Of a stretch of 29,014 bases of DNA, positions 22,158 to 29,014 are shown one piece after another. Every line of letters begins with the position of its first letter. The first letter of the stretch is position 1. Source of the stretch: Candidatus Krumholzibacteriia bacterium (GTDB lineage: Bacteria; Krumholzibacteriota; Krumholzibacteriia; G020349025); NCBI GenBank assembly GCA_035649275.1, contig DASRJW010000013.1:1-29014 (forward strand), written 5' to 3'. The translations under genes and the position numbers were made by a program. The notes below the pieces were generated by a model. It was not told the DNA's origin, did no database searches, and saw nothing but the letters and a program-made list of their open reading frames with translations.

Positions 22158-22856
22158 CTATTCGAAGTTACCGGCGTAGAACGAATAGAAAACCGCCAGC
22201 TCCGCCGTGGCATGACTCCGGGTGATACCGTCGTCGGTCCGCTGACCGAGCCAGCGTCCCTGGAAACGCAGTACGACGGGACGCGCCACGGTCCACTCCA
22301 CACCGCCGCCGGCGCTCCAGCTCGGATCGGTTTCCCGCGTGCCACCGTCAGGGGAAGAGAGCGCGAGCGACGCGAGTCCGCCGCTGGCGCGCAGGAACGG
22401 GGCCCAGCGTCCCGAGCCCAGAGGCCACCGGGCCACCACGCCGACGCCGCAATCCACGAGCGTGTACGCGGCTCCGGGCTCGCGGCCTTGTCCCTCCAGA
22501 ATCGCATTCAGCGAATCCGACTCGCCGAGGAACGAGAAGCCCACCTCGGCATCCAGTCCAAGCCACCGCGTGATCTCGTAACCCGCCTGGAGCCCGAGAC
22601 GGAACTGCGAGCCGAAGGATTCGCCGGGTCGCTCGGGATGCGGCAGGTCCACATCGATGGCACCAAACTCGAGCCCGACGAGCACGAGCCGGCGAGCGGC
22701 ACTCGCACCTACTCCGGACAACTCTGGTGCGGGCGTTTCGGTCTGTGCGTATGACCAATGCGGCAAGCTGCCGAGAAGAATGGCAACCAATGCTGCTGTC
22801 GAGATCGCGGGAGAGCCCGAGGACCGCGCGCGGCCAGGCGAGCAGCGCCGGCACAT
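22158..22856 (-). CDS. Outer-membrane beta-barrel-like protein
   Basis: From the ATG at 22856 the product has 232 residues; an ATG at 22892 is also possible and neither has a good ribosome site. A basic N-terminus leads to a hydrophobic stretch TAALVAILLGSLPHWSYA and a likely signal peptidase site before QTE. The mature part alternates polar and nonpolar residues with many glycines and aromatic girdles, for example RLGLQAGYEITRWLGLDAEVGFSF and the last strand TAELAVFYSFYAGNFE, as in 8-stranded OmpA-like or OmpW-like barrels. Termination shortly after an aromatic strand fits BAM recognition. It follows the GyrI-like gene by 70 bases on the same strand and probably shares its transcript. The function is unknown. 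Confidence 0.75.
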   Translation of the reverse strand: MCRRCSPGRARSSGSPAISTAALVAILLGSLPHWSYAQTETPAPELSGVGASAARRLVLVGLEFGAIDVDLPHPERPGESFGSQFRLGLQAGYEITRWLGLDAEVGFSFLGESDSLNAILEGQGREPGAAYTLVDCGVGVVARWPLGSGRWAPFLRASGGLASLALSSPDGGTRETDPSWSAGGGVEWTVARPVVLRFQGRWLGQRTDDGITRSHATAELAVFYSFYAGNFE

Positions 22857-22926
22857 CTTGATGAAGCCAGCCCGAGCCCGCCACCACGTCATCACGCGAC
22901 CCGCCCGAGCACGGCTGCCGCCAGCC

Positions 22927-23430
22927 TCAGACGACGCTGCGCCCGGCCAGCAGCGGAATCTGGATTTCCGCTTCCCAGTCGGGGTCCTCGGGGTTCGCAT
23001 CCACCCCACGCACGTAAATGCGGCGATGCACGCGCCCGCGGTAGGGCTGTTCCTTCTGCTTCGCCCACTCGAAGAGCTGGTCGATGCTCTCCTGGAACTT
23101 CGACATCGGCCCCTTGTGGATCATGAAGGCCACGTTGCCGTGGTGGATGTCCTTCACGACGTAATTGCCCTGGCTCGGCCCGGCTCCATCGATGGGCATC
23201 CAGAGCTCGATCTTCCGCGGCGTTTCCGGCGTCGTTCCATCTTCGTCGTGCAGCACAGCCGTCCAGGGGAGGTTGTACCGTCCCGACGAATCCTTGTCTC
23301 CTGTGCGCAGCCTGCGCCCGAGCGCCCAGCCGAACATCTCCTCCAAGCGCAGCGGGATGTCTCCCGGCGTGCCCTCGAAGGAAGTGTGGATCGCTCGCAT
23401 CGGCTTGGTGCGCTTGATCCCGAGGGACAT
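22927..23430 (-). CDS. GyrI-like small-molecule-binding domain protein
   Basis: The ATG at 23430 has GGAGGT four bases upstream and gives 167 residues; a longer frame to 23514 would include the promoter. The second half matches the GyrI-like / AraC effector-binding domain: RKIELWMPIDGAGPSQGNY, VVKDIHHGNVAFMIHKGPMS, a helix around FQESIDQLFEWAKQ, then YVRGVDANPEDPDWEAEIQIPL. The first half also looks like a copy of this fold (MRAIHTSFEGTPGDIPLRLEEMFGWAL). No DNA-binding domain is attached. Such stand-alone proteins bind or hydrolyse hydrophobic small molecules. It heads a probable two-gene operon with the barrel protein. Confidence 0.8.
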   Translation of the reverse strand: MSLGIKRTKPMRAIHTSFEGTPGDIPLRLEEMFGWALGRRLRTGDKDSSGRYNLPWTAVLHDEDGTTPETPRKIELWMPIDGAGPSQGNYVVKDIHHGNVAFMIHKGPMSKFQESIDQLFEWAKQKEQPYRGRVHRRIYVRGVDANPEDPDWEAEIQIPLLAGRSVV

Positions 23431-23504
23431 CCATACCTCCACAAAATCGCCGCCCCGGCCCAACGGCCAGAGCGGCCAGTGTCCGAGCAACGCAGAGCCG
23501 CGGG

Positions 23505-23533
23505 ATCTTAGCACGGCCCGGCCGGGCCTTCAA
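23505..23533 (-). promoter_or_regulatory. Promoter of the GyrI-like / barrel protein operon
   Basis: On the minus strand TTGAAG (23533-23528), a spacer of 17 bases ending in TGC, and TAAGAT (23510-23505). This is a strong extended -10 promoter, with a leader of about 70 bases before the ATG at 23430. Its -35 box lies inside the 16-base tandem repeat. Confidence 0.6.
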
Positions 23534-23566
23534 CCCGGCGGCCCTTCGACGCGGCGGCCCTTCCAC
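23519..23566 (+). repeat. Three degenerate 16-base tandem repeats
   Basis: Units at 23519-23534, 23535-23550 and 23551-23566 follow the pattern CGGCGGCCCTTCnAC. Copies 2 and 3 differ at two positions and copy 1 is more diverged. A perfect 14-base palindrome GGCCCGGCCGGGCC overlaps the first unit (23515-23528). The array overlaps the -35 region of the minus-strand promoter, so it may be a set of operator sites. Confidence 0.7.
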
Positions 23567-23599
23567 CTGGCCCGGCCGGCGACTGTGGGAGCAAGATCC

Positions 23600-24814
23600 T
23601 CAAAGCTGTTGCGGATGCGTCACGACCCCGAGGAACAAGACGAGGCCCGTCATGCGGTCGCGGACGACACAGAGAAACGGCCTGTCGACTATCAGCCGGA
23701 ACGGCTTACTCGGGGCCACGGCTTCCGTACCTTTTGTCATCTCCACCTCGGTGACGGCAGCGGCCTCTGTCCCGCGCTCGTTCACCTCGACCCAGCTCTT
23801 GTGCCGAACCCGGTTGATCCAGATGTCACCGGCGACGCCTGCCATACCGCTGAAGTCGGCCCTCCCTGGGTCGAAGGCGCGCTCCATTCCCATCTTCTTC
23901 AGTACCTCGTTCATGGTCAGGTCGTAAGTCAGCGTGAAGCGCGGCAGGACCACTTCGCCATACCTCGGCTCGAGTTGCTGCGCCCAGCCCCACCCGGTGT
24001 CGCTCGCCAGGCTCGCGATCACCGCGCCGAGACCCGATTGGCTATCCGGCAACACGACGCAGAGATGCATCATGTCGCCCACGTATGCCAATGCCGCAGC
24101 CCTGAATCCAGCGCCCTCGAAGTAAGGGTAGGTCCCATAGCGCGCCATCATCGGCAGCGGCTCGACCCCTCCGCCGAGCAAATGGAATGGCTTCTCCTGT
24201 GTCTCCTTCTCGTCGAATTCCTCGGCCCAGGCGCCGTGGAAATAGACTGCGTTCAGGATTTCCAGCACGAGGTCGTGAGGCAACTTGTCCACGATCGAGT
24301 CGATCTTCCCATGCGTCTTCTCCCGCACCCAGGCATCGATCCGTGCGGCGGTGTCGCCGGGCTCGAGCTGCACCACCTGCGCCTCGTACGCCTTGGCGGT
24401 ACGCTCGACGAAGTCGCGGCGGAGAGCCTCCCCGGACGCCACCCAGAGCGAGGTCGCGATCTCGAGCTCGATGCCGGGATCCTTACGGTGGATGGACCGG
24501 AGCAGCCCCGCAGTGCCGGCGTGTAACGAATCGAGGCCGAGGCCTTCGATTCCCAGGCAACGCCCCATCTCCGCGCGCGTTTCGCCTCTGGCGCCGCTCC
24601 AGGCCACTCCGAGTGCGAGCGCGATGCTCGCGGGCGAGATGAAGACATTCTGCCGCGGATTCTGCCGGTAAATTTCGCCCAGGAGCTTGGCCCCGAACCG
24701 GTTGGACGCCTGCACGAGAGGATCGAGGGGTTTCCCCGAGGCCGCAAGAACGATCGCCGCACGTAGGACGAAGCACAGGAAAACAGCGGATCGAACGACA
24801 CGCAGTGCGTGCAC
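23600..24814 (-). CDS. Secreted inhibitory-type serpin
   Basis: I use the GTG at 24814 (404 residues); a TTG at 24847 adds 11 residues without gain. A signal peptide with core AVFLCFVLRAAIVLAAS precedes a complete serpin fold: NVFISPASIALALGVAWSGARG near the N-terminus, ILNAVYFHGAWAEEFD in the breach/shutter area, and the reactive-centre hinge VEVNERGTEAAAVTEVE, then PFRLIVDRPFLCVV. The hinge matches inhibitory serpins (G at P15, small residues at P12-P9). The loop is about three residues longer than in antithrombin, so P1 cannot be fixed; candidates are small residues. Such serpins trap serine or cysteine proteases in an irreversible complex. Export suggests defence against foreign or own extracellular proteases. 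Serpins are scattered among bacteria, so transfer is possible. Confidence 0.9.
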   Translation of the reverse strand: MHALRVVRSAVFLCFVLRAAIVLAASGKPLDPLVQASNRFGAKLLGEIYRQNPRQNVFISPASIALALGVAWSGARGETRAEMGRCLGIEGLGLDSLHAGTAGLLRSIHRKDPGIELEIATSLWVASGEALRRDFVERTAKAYEAQVVQLEPGDTAARIDAWVREKTHGKIDSIVDKLPHDLVLEILNAVYFHGAWAEEFDEKETQEKPFHLLGGGVEPLPMMARYGTYPYFEGAGFRAAALAYVGDMMHLCVVLPDSQSGLGAVIASLASDTGWGWAQQLEPRYGEVVLPRFTLTYDLTMNEVLKKMGMERAFDPGRADFSGMAGVAGDIWINRVRHKSWVEVNERGTEAAAVTEVEMTKGTEAVAPSKPFRLIVDRPFLCVVRDRMTGLVLFLGVVTHPQQL

Positions 24815-24909
24815 GCTGCGCCCCTTGCGTTCAGGTACTGGACCCAAGCAGCCGACGCGGCAACCCCGATGGCGGCAGGGCGTCGTCGCCCTCGGTCAGG
24901 TGCGGAGGC

Positions 24910-24938
24910 AATCTAATGAGCTCGAGACCCGCTCGCAA
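24910..24938 (-). promoter_or_regulatory. Promoter of the serpin gene
   Basis: On the minus strand TTGCGA (24938-24933) and TAGATT (24915-24910) are 17 bases apart, about 95 bases before the GTG at 24814. A small inverted repeat AGGGCG-TCGT-CGCCCT lies within the leader (24877-24892). Confidence 0.5.
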
Positions 24939-25006
24939 CTCTTGGACCCTGGCGTAGCGGTTTGGGTCGCTCGGTCTGCATGCGCTCCGCGCCTGGGACC
25001 GGTGTC

Positions 25007-26524
25007 TCAGCCCTCCCGGCTGTACACACGACGGCCCTCGAAATACGTCGCCTCCACGCGGGCATTCGCGATGCCTTCCGGCGTGGCTGGATCCTCGCTC
25101 AGCACGGCGAAATCCGCCGACATTCCGGGGCGGATCCGACCGTGCCTCTTCTCGGCCCCGACGACGAAGGCCGACGCGGCCGTGTACAGCCCCACCGCCT
25201 CGAGCGGTGACAGTCCCTGCGCCGGATCAGGATGCTGGACCGCAGCGCGCAGCCCCTCCATCGGCCCGAGGGGCATGCAGTCGGAGCCGAAGCTGAGCGG
25301 CACGCCGGCTCGGAGCAGGGTGCGGTAGGCATTGCAGTGGGCGAGCCGTGCACCGAGTCGCTGTTCGTTCATACCCCCCGGCTGCGACCAGCGCCCGACG
25401 AAGTTAGGCTGCACGCAAGCATAGAGCCCGGAAGCAACGAGGCGGTGCACCAGATCTGGCGGTGTCACCTCCACGTGCTCGAGCCGGTGCCGCAGCGGGT
25501 TGCCGTTCGCGAAACGGGTTCCCACGACGTCGAGCACGCGCTCCAGTCCGGCATCGCCGATAGCATGGATCATGAGCTGCAGGCCGGCCGCATCTGCATC
25601 CTCGACTAGAGCTGCGAGAACATCGGGGGTGTAGAGCGCTGCCCCTCGCGTGGCGGCGTCATCGGTATACGGCTCGCGCAGGAATGCCGTGCGCGCACCG
25701 AGCGAGCCATCGACGAACACTTTGATGCCGAGGATGCGGAGCGTCGCGTCGCCGAGGCCGCTCTGCATGCCGCAGGCGCGCAATGATGCCAGTTTGTCCG
25801 CAGGCAGCGAGCACGAGACGCGGACTGGCAAGGTCCACCGGGCGCGGCCGATCTGCAGGGCGCGGAACATCTCGGCCGACGTCACGTCGTGGACTGCCGT
25901 GATCCCGTGCGAGTGCAGCCGGTCCACGACGCGCGGCAATATCTCGGCCAGTTCCGCCGGGCCCGGGCGCAAGCGATCGTTCAGCGCCCACAGGTCCGTC
26001 TCGGCGATGCGCCCGCTCTCCCGATCCGTGTGCGCCCCCGGGGGCAGATCCTTCAGGGCCTGCGAGTTGACCACACCGACGTGCCCGCAGACGCGCTTGA
26101 CCAGCACGGGCCGGTTCTTCACCGCCGCATCCAGCTCGCGTCGGGTCGGCAGGCGCTTCTCCGTCCACGTGCTCTCGTCGAAGCCACTGCCGACGATCCA
26201 CTCTCCCCCCGGACCTCGCCCTTTCTCTTCCCAGCGGCCGACTCCGAGCGCGACCTCCTCGGGATCCTCGGTCCACGACAGGTCGGGGCCCATGAAGGAG
26301 GTGGCGATCCAGGTCAGGTGCACGTGGGCATCGGTGAAGGCTGGGATGAGGGCGCGCCCGCCGAGATCGATCCGCCGCGCCTCGCTTCGGGCGTACGGCT
26401 CCCCGCTGCCCACGCGACGGACGCGGCCGCCTTCCACCAAGACCCAATCCGCTAGCCGTGGAGATTCCGGATCGAGCGTGCGGACGACGCCGTTCTCGAA
26501 GACCAGTACTTCGCCTTGACTCAT
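25007..26524 (-). CDS. YtcJ-type metal-dependent amidohydrolase
   Basis: The ATG at 26524 has GGAGG five bases upstream, giving 505 residues. The protein belongs to the amidohydrolase 3 (YtcJ-like) group of the amidohydrolase superfamily. It has an N-terminal small beta domain, then ALIPAFTDAHVHL with the first HxH metal ligands (about 67-71), IKVFVDGSLGARTAFL, LMIHAIGDAG, LRHRLEHVEV with another histidine, and PLSFGSDCMPLGPMEGLRAA with the catalytic aspartate. The end GRIRPGMSADFAVLSEDP closes the beta domain. The substrate class is N-acyl or formyl compounds in known relatives but is not evident here. No signal peptide is seen. It is divergent from gmhA. Confidence 0.9.
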   Translation of the reverse strand: MSQGEVLVFENGVVRTLDPESPRLADWVLVEGGRVRRVGSGEPYARSEARRIDLGGRALIPAFTDAHVHLTWIATSFMGPDLSWTEDPEEVALGVGRWEEKGRGPGGEWIVGSGFDESTWTEKRLPTRRELDAAVKNRPVLVKRVCGHVGVVNSQALKDLPPGAHTDRESGRIAETDLWALNDRLRPGPAELAEILPRVVDRLHSHGITAVHDVTSAEMFRALQIGRARWTLPVRVSCSLPADKLASLRACGMQSGLGDATLRILGIKVFVDGSLGARTAFLREPYTDDAATRGAALYTPDVLAALVEDADAAGLQLMIHAIGDAGLERVLDVVGTRFANGNPLRHRLEHVEVTPPDLVHRLVASGLYACVQPNFVGRWSQPGGMNEQRLGARLAHCNAYRTLLRAGVPLSFGSDCMPLGPMEGLRAAVQHPDPAQGLSPLEAVGLYTAASAFVVGAEKRHGRIRPGMSADFAVLSEDPATPEGIANARVEATYFEGRRVYSREG

Positions 26525-26642
26525 CGCCGCCTCCGCTCCGGCATCGCCGGCTCGCAGCGTTATTCTCCCCGATACGAGCCGACGCTGGCCTTCACCTCGG
26601 ACTGGCACAACAGTATCTGGCGAGCAAACGGCGTAGCCTTGC

Positions 26643-26648
26643 ACTATA
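26643..26648 (-). promoter_or_regulatory. Candidate -10 box of the amidohydrolase gene
   Basis: TATAGT on the minus strand matches the -10 consensus at five positions. TTCCCG lies 17 bases upstream as a poor -35 box. The site is back to back with the gmhA promoter 50 bases away. Confidence 0.4.
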
Positions 26649-26698
26649 ACCGCGACGGCGACTCCCGGGAAACGCTCCAGAGGCCCCACAGGGGTTCC

Positions 26699-26727
26699 TT
26701 GACGGCCCTGGAAGTGCTTGCTACGCT
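26699..26727 (+). promoter_or_regulatory. Promoter of gmhA
   Basis: TTGACG (26699-26704), a spacer of 17 bases ending in TGC, and TACGCT (26722-26727). It has the same -35 box, spacing and extended element as the promoter at 9032. The predicted start near 26734 leaves a leader of about 28 bases before the ATG at 26762. Confidence 0.65.
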
Positions 26728-26761
26728 TCGGCTTGCACGCTCAGGACAAGGCGGGGACGAC

Positions 26762-27328
26762 ATGGACCACATCCAACAGCGCTTGCGCGAGAGCGCCGAG
26801 CTCAAGCTCCGGCTCGGTCCCGAGGTGCTCGCGCCTTTCGCCGCACTCGTCGAAGCCACGCGGCGCGCCCTGGGCGATGGCCGCAAGCTCCTCGTCTTCG
26901 GCAACGGCGGCAGCGCCGCCGACGCCCAGCACATCGCCGCCGAGCTGGTCGGCCGCTATCTGCGCGAACGACGCGGCCTGCCCGCCGTCGCCCTCACCAC
27001 GGACACGTCGATCCTGACCTCGGTGGGGAACGACTACGGCTTCGAACACATCTTCGAACGCCAGATCGAAGCGCTCGCCGTCCGGGGCGATGTGGCTCTC
27101 GGCATCAGCACGAGCGGCGAATCGGCGAACGTGAAGCGCGCCATCGTGCGCGCCAAGGAGATCGGCTGCGTGACCGGTGCTTTCCTGGGTAGGTCGGGCG
27201 GTTCGATTCGGAGCCTCGTCGACCACGCCATCGTCATCCCGGCGCAGGACACGGCCCGCATCCAGGAATGCCACATCACGCTCGGGCACATCCTGTGCGA
27301 GATGGTGGAGACCGGCCTCGGTGAATGA
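26762..27328 (+). CDS. gmhA: Sedoheptulose-7-phosphate isomerase
   Basis: A 188-residue SIS-domain protein from the ATG at 26762; the longer frame to 26516 would run through the promoter. GmhA converts sedoheptulose 7-phosphate to D-glycero-D-manno-heptose 7-phosphate, the first step of ADP-heptose synthesis for LPS core. Motifs are FGNGGSAADAQHIAAELVGRY (with a metal-binding His and Glu), GNDYGFEHIFERQIEAL, DVALGISTSGESANV (phosphate binding) and the C-terminal RIQECHITLGHILCEMVE. Length and pattern match E. coli GmhA. It is followed after 65 bases by hldE, the next enzyme of the pathway. Confidence 0.94.
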   Translation: MDHIQQRLRESAELKLRLGPEVLAPFAALVEATRRALGDGRKLLVFGNGGSAADAQHIAAELVGRYLRERRGLPAVALTTDTSILTSVGNDYGFEHIFERQIEALAVRGDVALGISTSGESANVKRAIVRAKEIGCVTGAFLGRSGGSIRSLVDHAIVIPAQDTARIQECHITLGHILCEMVETGLGE

Positions 27329-27345
27329 AGACCACCGTCTCATGA

Positions 27346-27351
27346 TAGAAT
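27346..27351 (+). promoter_or_regulatory. Candidate internal -10 box before hldE
   Basis: TGA-TAGAAT (27343-27351) resembles an extended -10 element in the 65-base gap between gmhA and hldE. No -35 box is visible, so hldE may rely mainly on read-through from gmhA. Confidence 0.3.
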
Positions 27352-27393
27352 CGGCCCTGAGTTTGACACCGTCGATCCGGGAGTGAGCGCATC

Positions 27394-28872
27394 ATGAAGG
27401 CTTCGAACACCAACTTGCGCGACGCCCTCGACCGGGGCCGAGGAGCCAAGGTCCTCGTCGTCGGCGACTTGATGCTCGACGAGTACGTCTGGGGGAACGT
27501 CGAGCGCGTCTCTCCCGAGGCGCCGGTGCAGGTGGTCGAATGGCAGGCGTACCACGACGGGCTGGGTGGCGCCGCCAACGTGGCGCAGAACCTCGTGGCC
27601 CTCGGCTGCGAGGTCTGGCTCGTCGGCGTCTGCGGCCGCGACGACAAGGGCGCCCGCCTGCGCCAGCTCCTTGCCGACATCGGCGTGCACACGGAGGACG
27701 TCCTCGAGGACGCGCATCGCCCCACTACGGCGAAGCTCCGCGTCATGGCCCACGCCCAGCAGATCCTCCGCGTCGACCGCGAGTACAGGCAGCGCATCGG
27801 CGACGAGCTGCAACAGCAGCTCATCGAACGCATTGCGGCGCGCGCCCCCCACGTCTCCGGCGTCATCTGCAGCGACTACGGTAAGGGCGTCCTCACGCGC
27901 CAGCTGCTGGCCGCGGCGCGCCGCTCCGCCCAGCAGGAGGGCAAGCCCATCCTGGCCGATCCCAAGGGTGCCGATTACACTCGCTACCTCGGTTTCGATT
28001 TCGTCACGCCCAACCGCAAGGAGCTCGAAGCCGCGGCCGGCGTTCCCGCACACAACGACGAGGAGATCGCCCGCGCCGGTCACAAGGTGCTCGCCGAGAT
28101 CCACGGCGGCGGCCTCCTGGTCACGCGCGGCCACGAGGGCATGACGCTCCTGCGGCCGGAGCGCCCGGCGCTGCACATTCCCGCTTCGGCTCGCGAGGTT
28201 TACGACGTCACCGGCGCTGGCGACACCGTCATCAGCGTCTTCGCCATGGCGCTCTTCGGCGGCAGCGAGCCCGAGTCCGCCGCCGAGCTCGCGAACCTGG
28301 CCGCCGGCATCGAGGTCGGCAAGCTCGGCGCCGCCGCCGTGGGCCGGGACGAAATCCTCCGCGCCCTCGAAGGCACTTCTCTCTACGAGGGTGCCAAGAT
28401 CGTCGCCCGCAGCGAGATTCCGAAAGTCGTTTCCCAGGCCCGCGGCCAGGGCAAGCGTATCGTCTTCACCAATGGCTGCTTCGACATCCTGCACGTGGGG
28501 CACATCAAGCTGTTGCAGAAGTCGCGCTCGCTCGGCGACATCCTCATCGTCGGCATCAACGACGACGCCTCCGTGCGCCGTCTCAAGGGCGAACGGCGTC
28601 CCCTCATCGGCGAGGCGGAACGCGCCCACGTTCTGGCCGCACTCGATTGCGTGGACTTCGTCACATTGTTCGCGGAACCCACGCCCGTAGCCCTCATCGA
28701 GCTCATCCGCCCGGACATCCTGGTGAAGGGCGGCGACTACGCCCTCCACGAGGTCGTGGGCCGGGACCTGGTGGAGAGCTACGGCGGCAAGGTGGAGCTC
28801 GTGCCCATCGTCGAGGGCTTCTCCACCTCGGAGCTCGTCCGCCGCATCATCGAGAAGTACAACTCGACGTGA
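27394..28872 (+). CDS. hldE: Bifunctional heptose-7-phosphate kinase / heptose-1-phosphate adenylyltransferase
   Basis: A 492-residue fusion protein of full length. Residues about 1-330 are a PfkB/ribokinase-type kinase: VVGDLMLDEYVWGNVERVSPEAP split as VVGDLMLDEY and GNVERVSPEAP, then GGAANVAQNL, CSDYGKGVL and DVTGAGDT with the catalytic Asp. Residues about 350-492 are a cytidylyltransferase-like nucleotidyltransferase with FTNGCFDILHVGHI (HxGH motif) and PDILVKGGDY. The kinase makes heptose 1,7-bisphosphate, and the second domain forms ADP-heptose after GmhB removes the 7-phosphate. gmhB and hldD are not in the window. GGGAGTGAG precedes the ATG. Cytoplasmic, for LPS core synthesis; ADP-heptose is also an innate immune signal. 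Confidence 0.95.
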   Translation: MKASNTNLRDALDRGRGAKVLVVGDLMLDEYVWGNVERVSPEAPVQVVEWQAYHDGLGGAANVAQNLVALGCEVWLVGVCGRDDKGARLRQLLADIGVHTEDVLEDAHRPTTAKLRVMAHAQQILRVDREYRQRIGDELQQQLIERIAARAPHVSGVICSDYGKGVLTRQLLAAARRSAQQEGKPILADPKGADYTRYLGFDFVTPNRKELEAAAGVPAHNDEEIARAGHKVLAEIHGGGLLVTRGHEGMTLLRPERPALHIPASAREVYDVTGAGDTVISVFAMALFGGSEPESAAELANLAAGIEVGKLGAAAVGRDEILRALEGTSLYEGAKIVARSEIPKVVSQARGQGKRIVFTNGCFDILHVGHIKLLQKSRSLGDILIVGINDDASVRRLKGERRPLIGEAERAHVLAALDCVDFVTLFAEPTPVALIELIRPDILVKGGDYALHEVVGRDLVESYGGKVELVPIVEGFSTSELVRRIIEKYNST

Positions 28873-28892
28873 GCCGGCCGGGCAACTTGCGC

Positions 28893-29014
28893 ATGCCCCA
28901 GGAACCCGATCTCTCTCCCGCGATCATCGACCTCCGTGGGCCCGAGGCCCACGCTCGCGACCGGCCGGCTGGAGCCGTCCGCCTCCTGCCGGCGGACCTT
29001 GTAGACAACCCCCA
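28893..29014 (+). CDS. Rhodanese-like domain protein, N-terminal part (runs off window)
   Basis: From the ATG at 28893 the frame stays open for 40 codons to the window edge. The sequence SPAIIDLRGPEAHARDRPAG followed by AVRLLPADL resembles the start of a rhodanese domain (a strand with Asp-Leu-Arg, then a Pro-Glu-Ala helix and a Gly-Ala loop). The gene starts 20 bases after the hldE stop and lacks a clear ribosome site. The active-site cysteine would lie beyond the window, so activity cannot be judged. Confidence 0.6.
   Translation, partial: MPQEPDLSPAIIDLRGPEAHARDRPAGAVRLLPADLVDNP

Noticed and set aside
22892-23009. N-terminal extension of the barrel protein to 23009
   Set aside because: It overlaps the end of the GyrI-like gene, is Arg/Gly-rich, and would bury the signal peptide about 70 residues inside the protein.
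24877-24892. AGGGCG-TCGT-CGCCCT as a terminator
   Set aside because: The stem is short with no T-run on either strand, and it lies in the serpin leader rather than after a gene.

Overview
The window is high-GC bacterial chromosomal DNA from a Gram-negative organism. The evidence for an outer membrane is gmhA plus hldE (ADP-heptose for LPS) and an exported beta-barrel-type protein. Sporadic families (secreted serpin, CHRD-type protein, LTA4H-type M1 peptidase, Tat-exported TldD) and a shared C-terminal peptide on exported proteins make an uncultured deep-branching lineage, for example of the FCB group, plausible. That placement is inference. I see no prophage, insertion sequence, CRISPR array or rRNA.

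Layout. 1-421 (-): cut-off gene joining a ribbon-helix-helix domain to sigma-70 region 4. 532-801 (-): small unknown protein whose promoter spacer holds a perfect palindrome. 1016-2476: PLP-dependent decarboxylase. 2541-5540: coupled TldD/TldE pair, the TldD part with a Tat signal. 5619-7130 (-): CoA-acylating aldehyde dehydrogenase, divergent from 7425-8935, an acyl carrier protein followed by a Kbl-like alpha-oxoamine synthase. 9205-9714: secreted protein. 10013-10576: small membrane protein behind two sets of tandem repeats. 10573-12354 (-): M1 aminopeptidase. 12514-12999 (-): secreted CHRD-like protein. 13154-13585: ArsC-type phosphatase/arsenate reductase.

13717-18634 is a tight operon: Tat-exported aldo/keto reductase, pxpB, pxpC, an MFS transporter and pxpA. 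PxpABC hydrolyses 5-oxoproline to glutamate using ATP, and the embedded transporter probably imports the substrate. Next come an MFSD1-like MFS protein (18720-20063), an FMN reductase (20116-20670), two gene remnants (20667-21159), tRNA-Asn(GTT) on the minus strand, and a metallophosphoesterase with altered metal ligands. On the minus strand lie a GyrI-like protein plus outer-membrane protein pair, a secreted serpin and a YtcJ-type amidohydrolase. Divergent from the latter are gmhA and hldE for heptose synthesis, and the window ends inside a rhodanese-like gene.

Common threads are peptide and amino-acid metabolism (TldDE, M1 peptidase, amidohydrolase, PxpABC, decarboxylase, Kbl) and the cell envelope. 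The most interesting items are the RHH-sigma4 fusion, a shared C-terminal T-W-S-x-I-K-x-L-Y-R peptide on three exported or exported-like products, the ACP/alpha-oxoamine synthase pair, and a recurrent promoter form TTGnnn-N17-TAnnnT, often with TGC before the -10.
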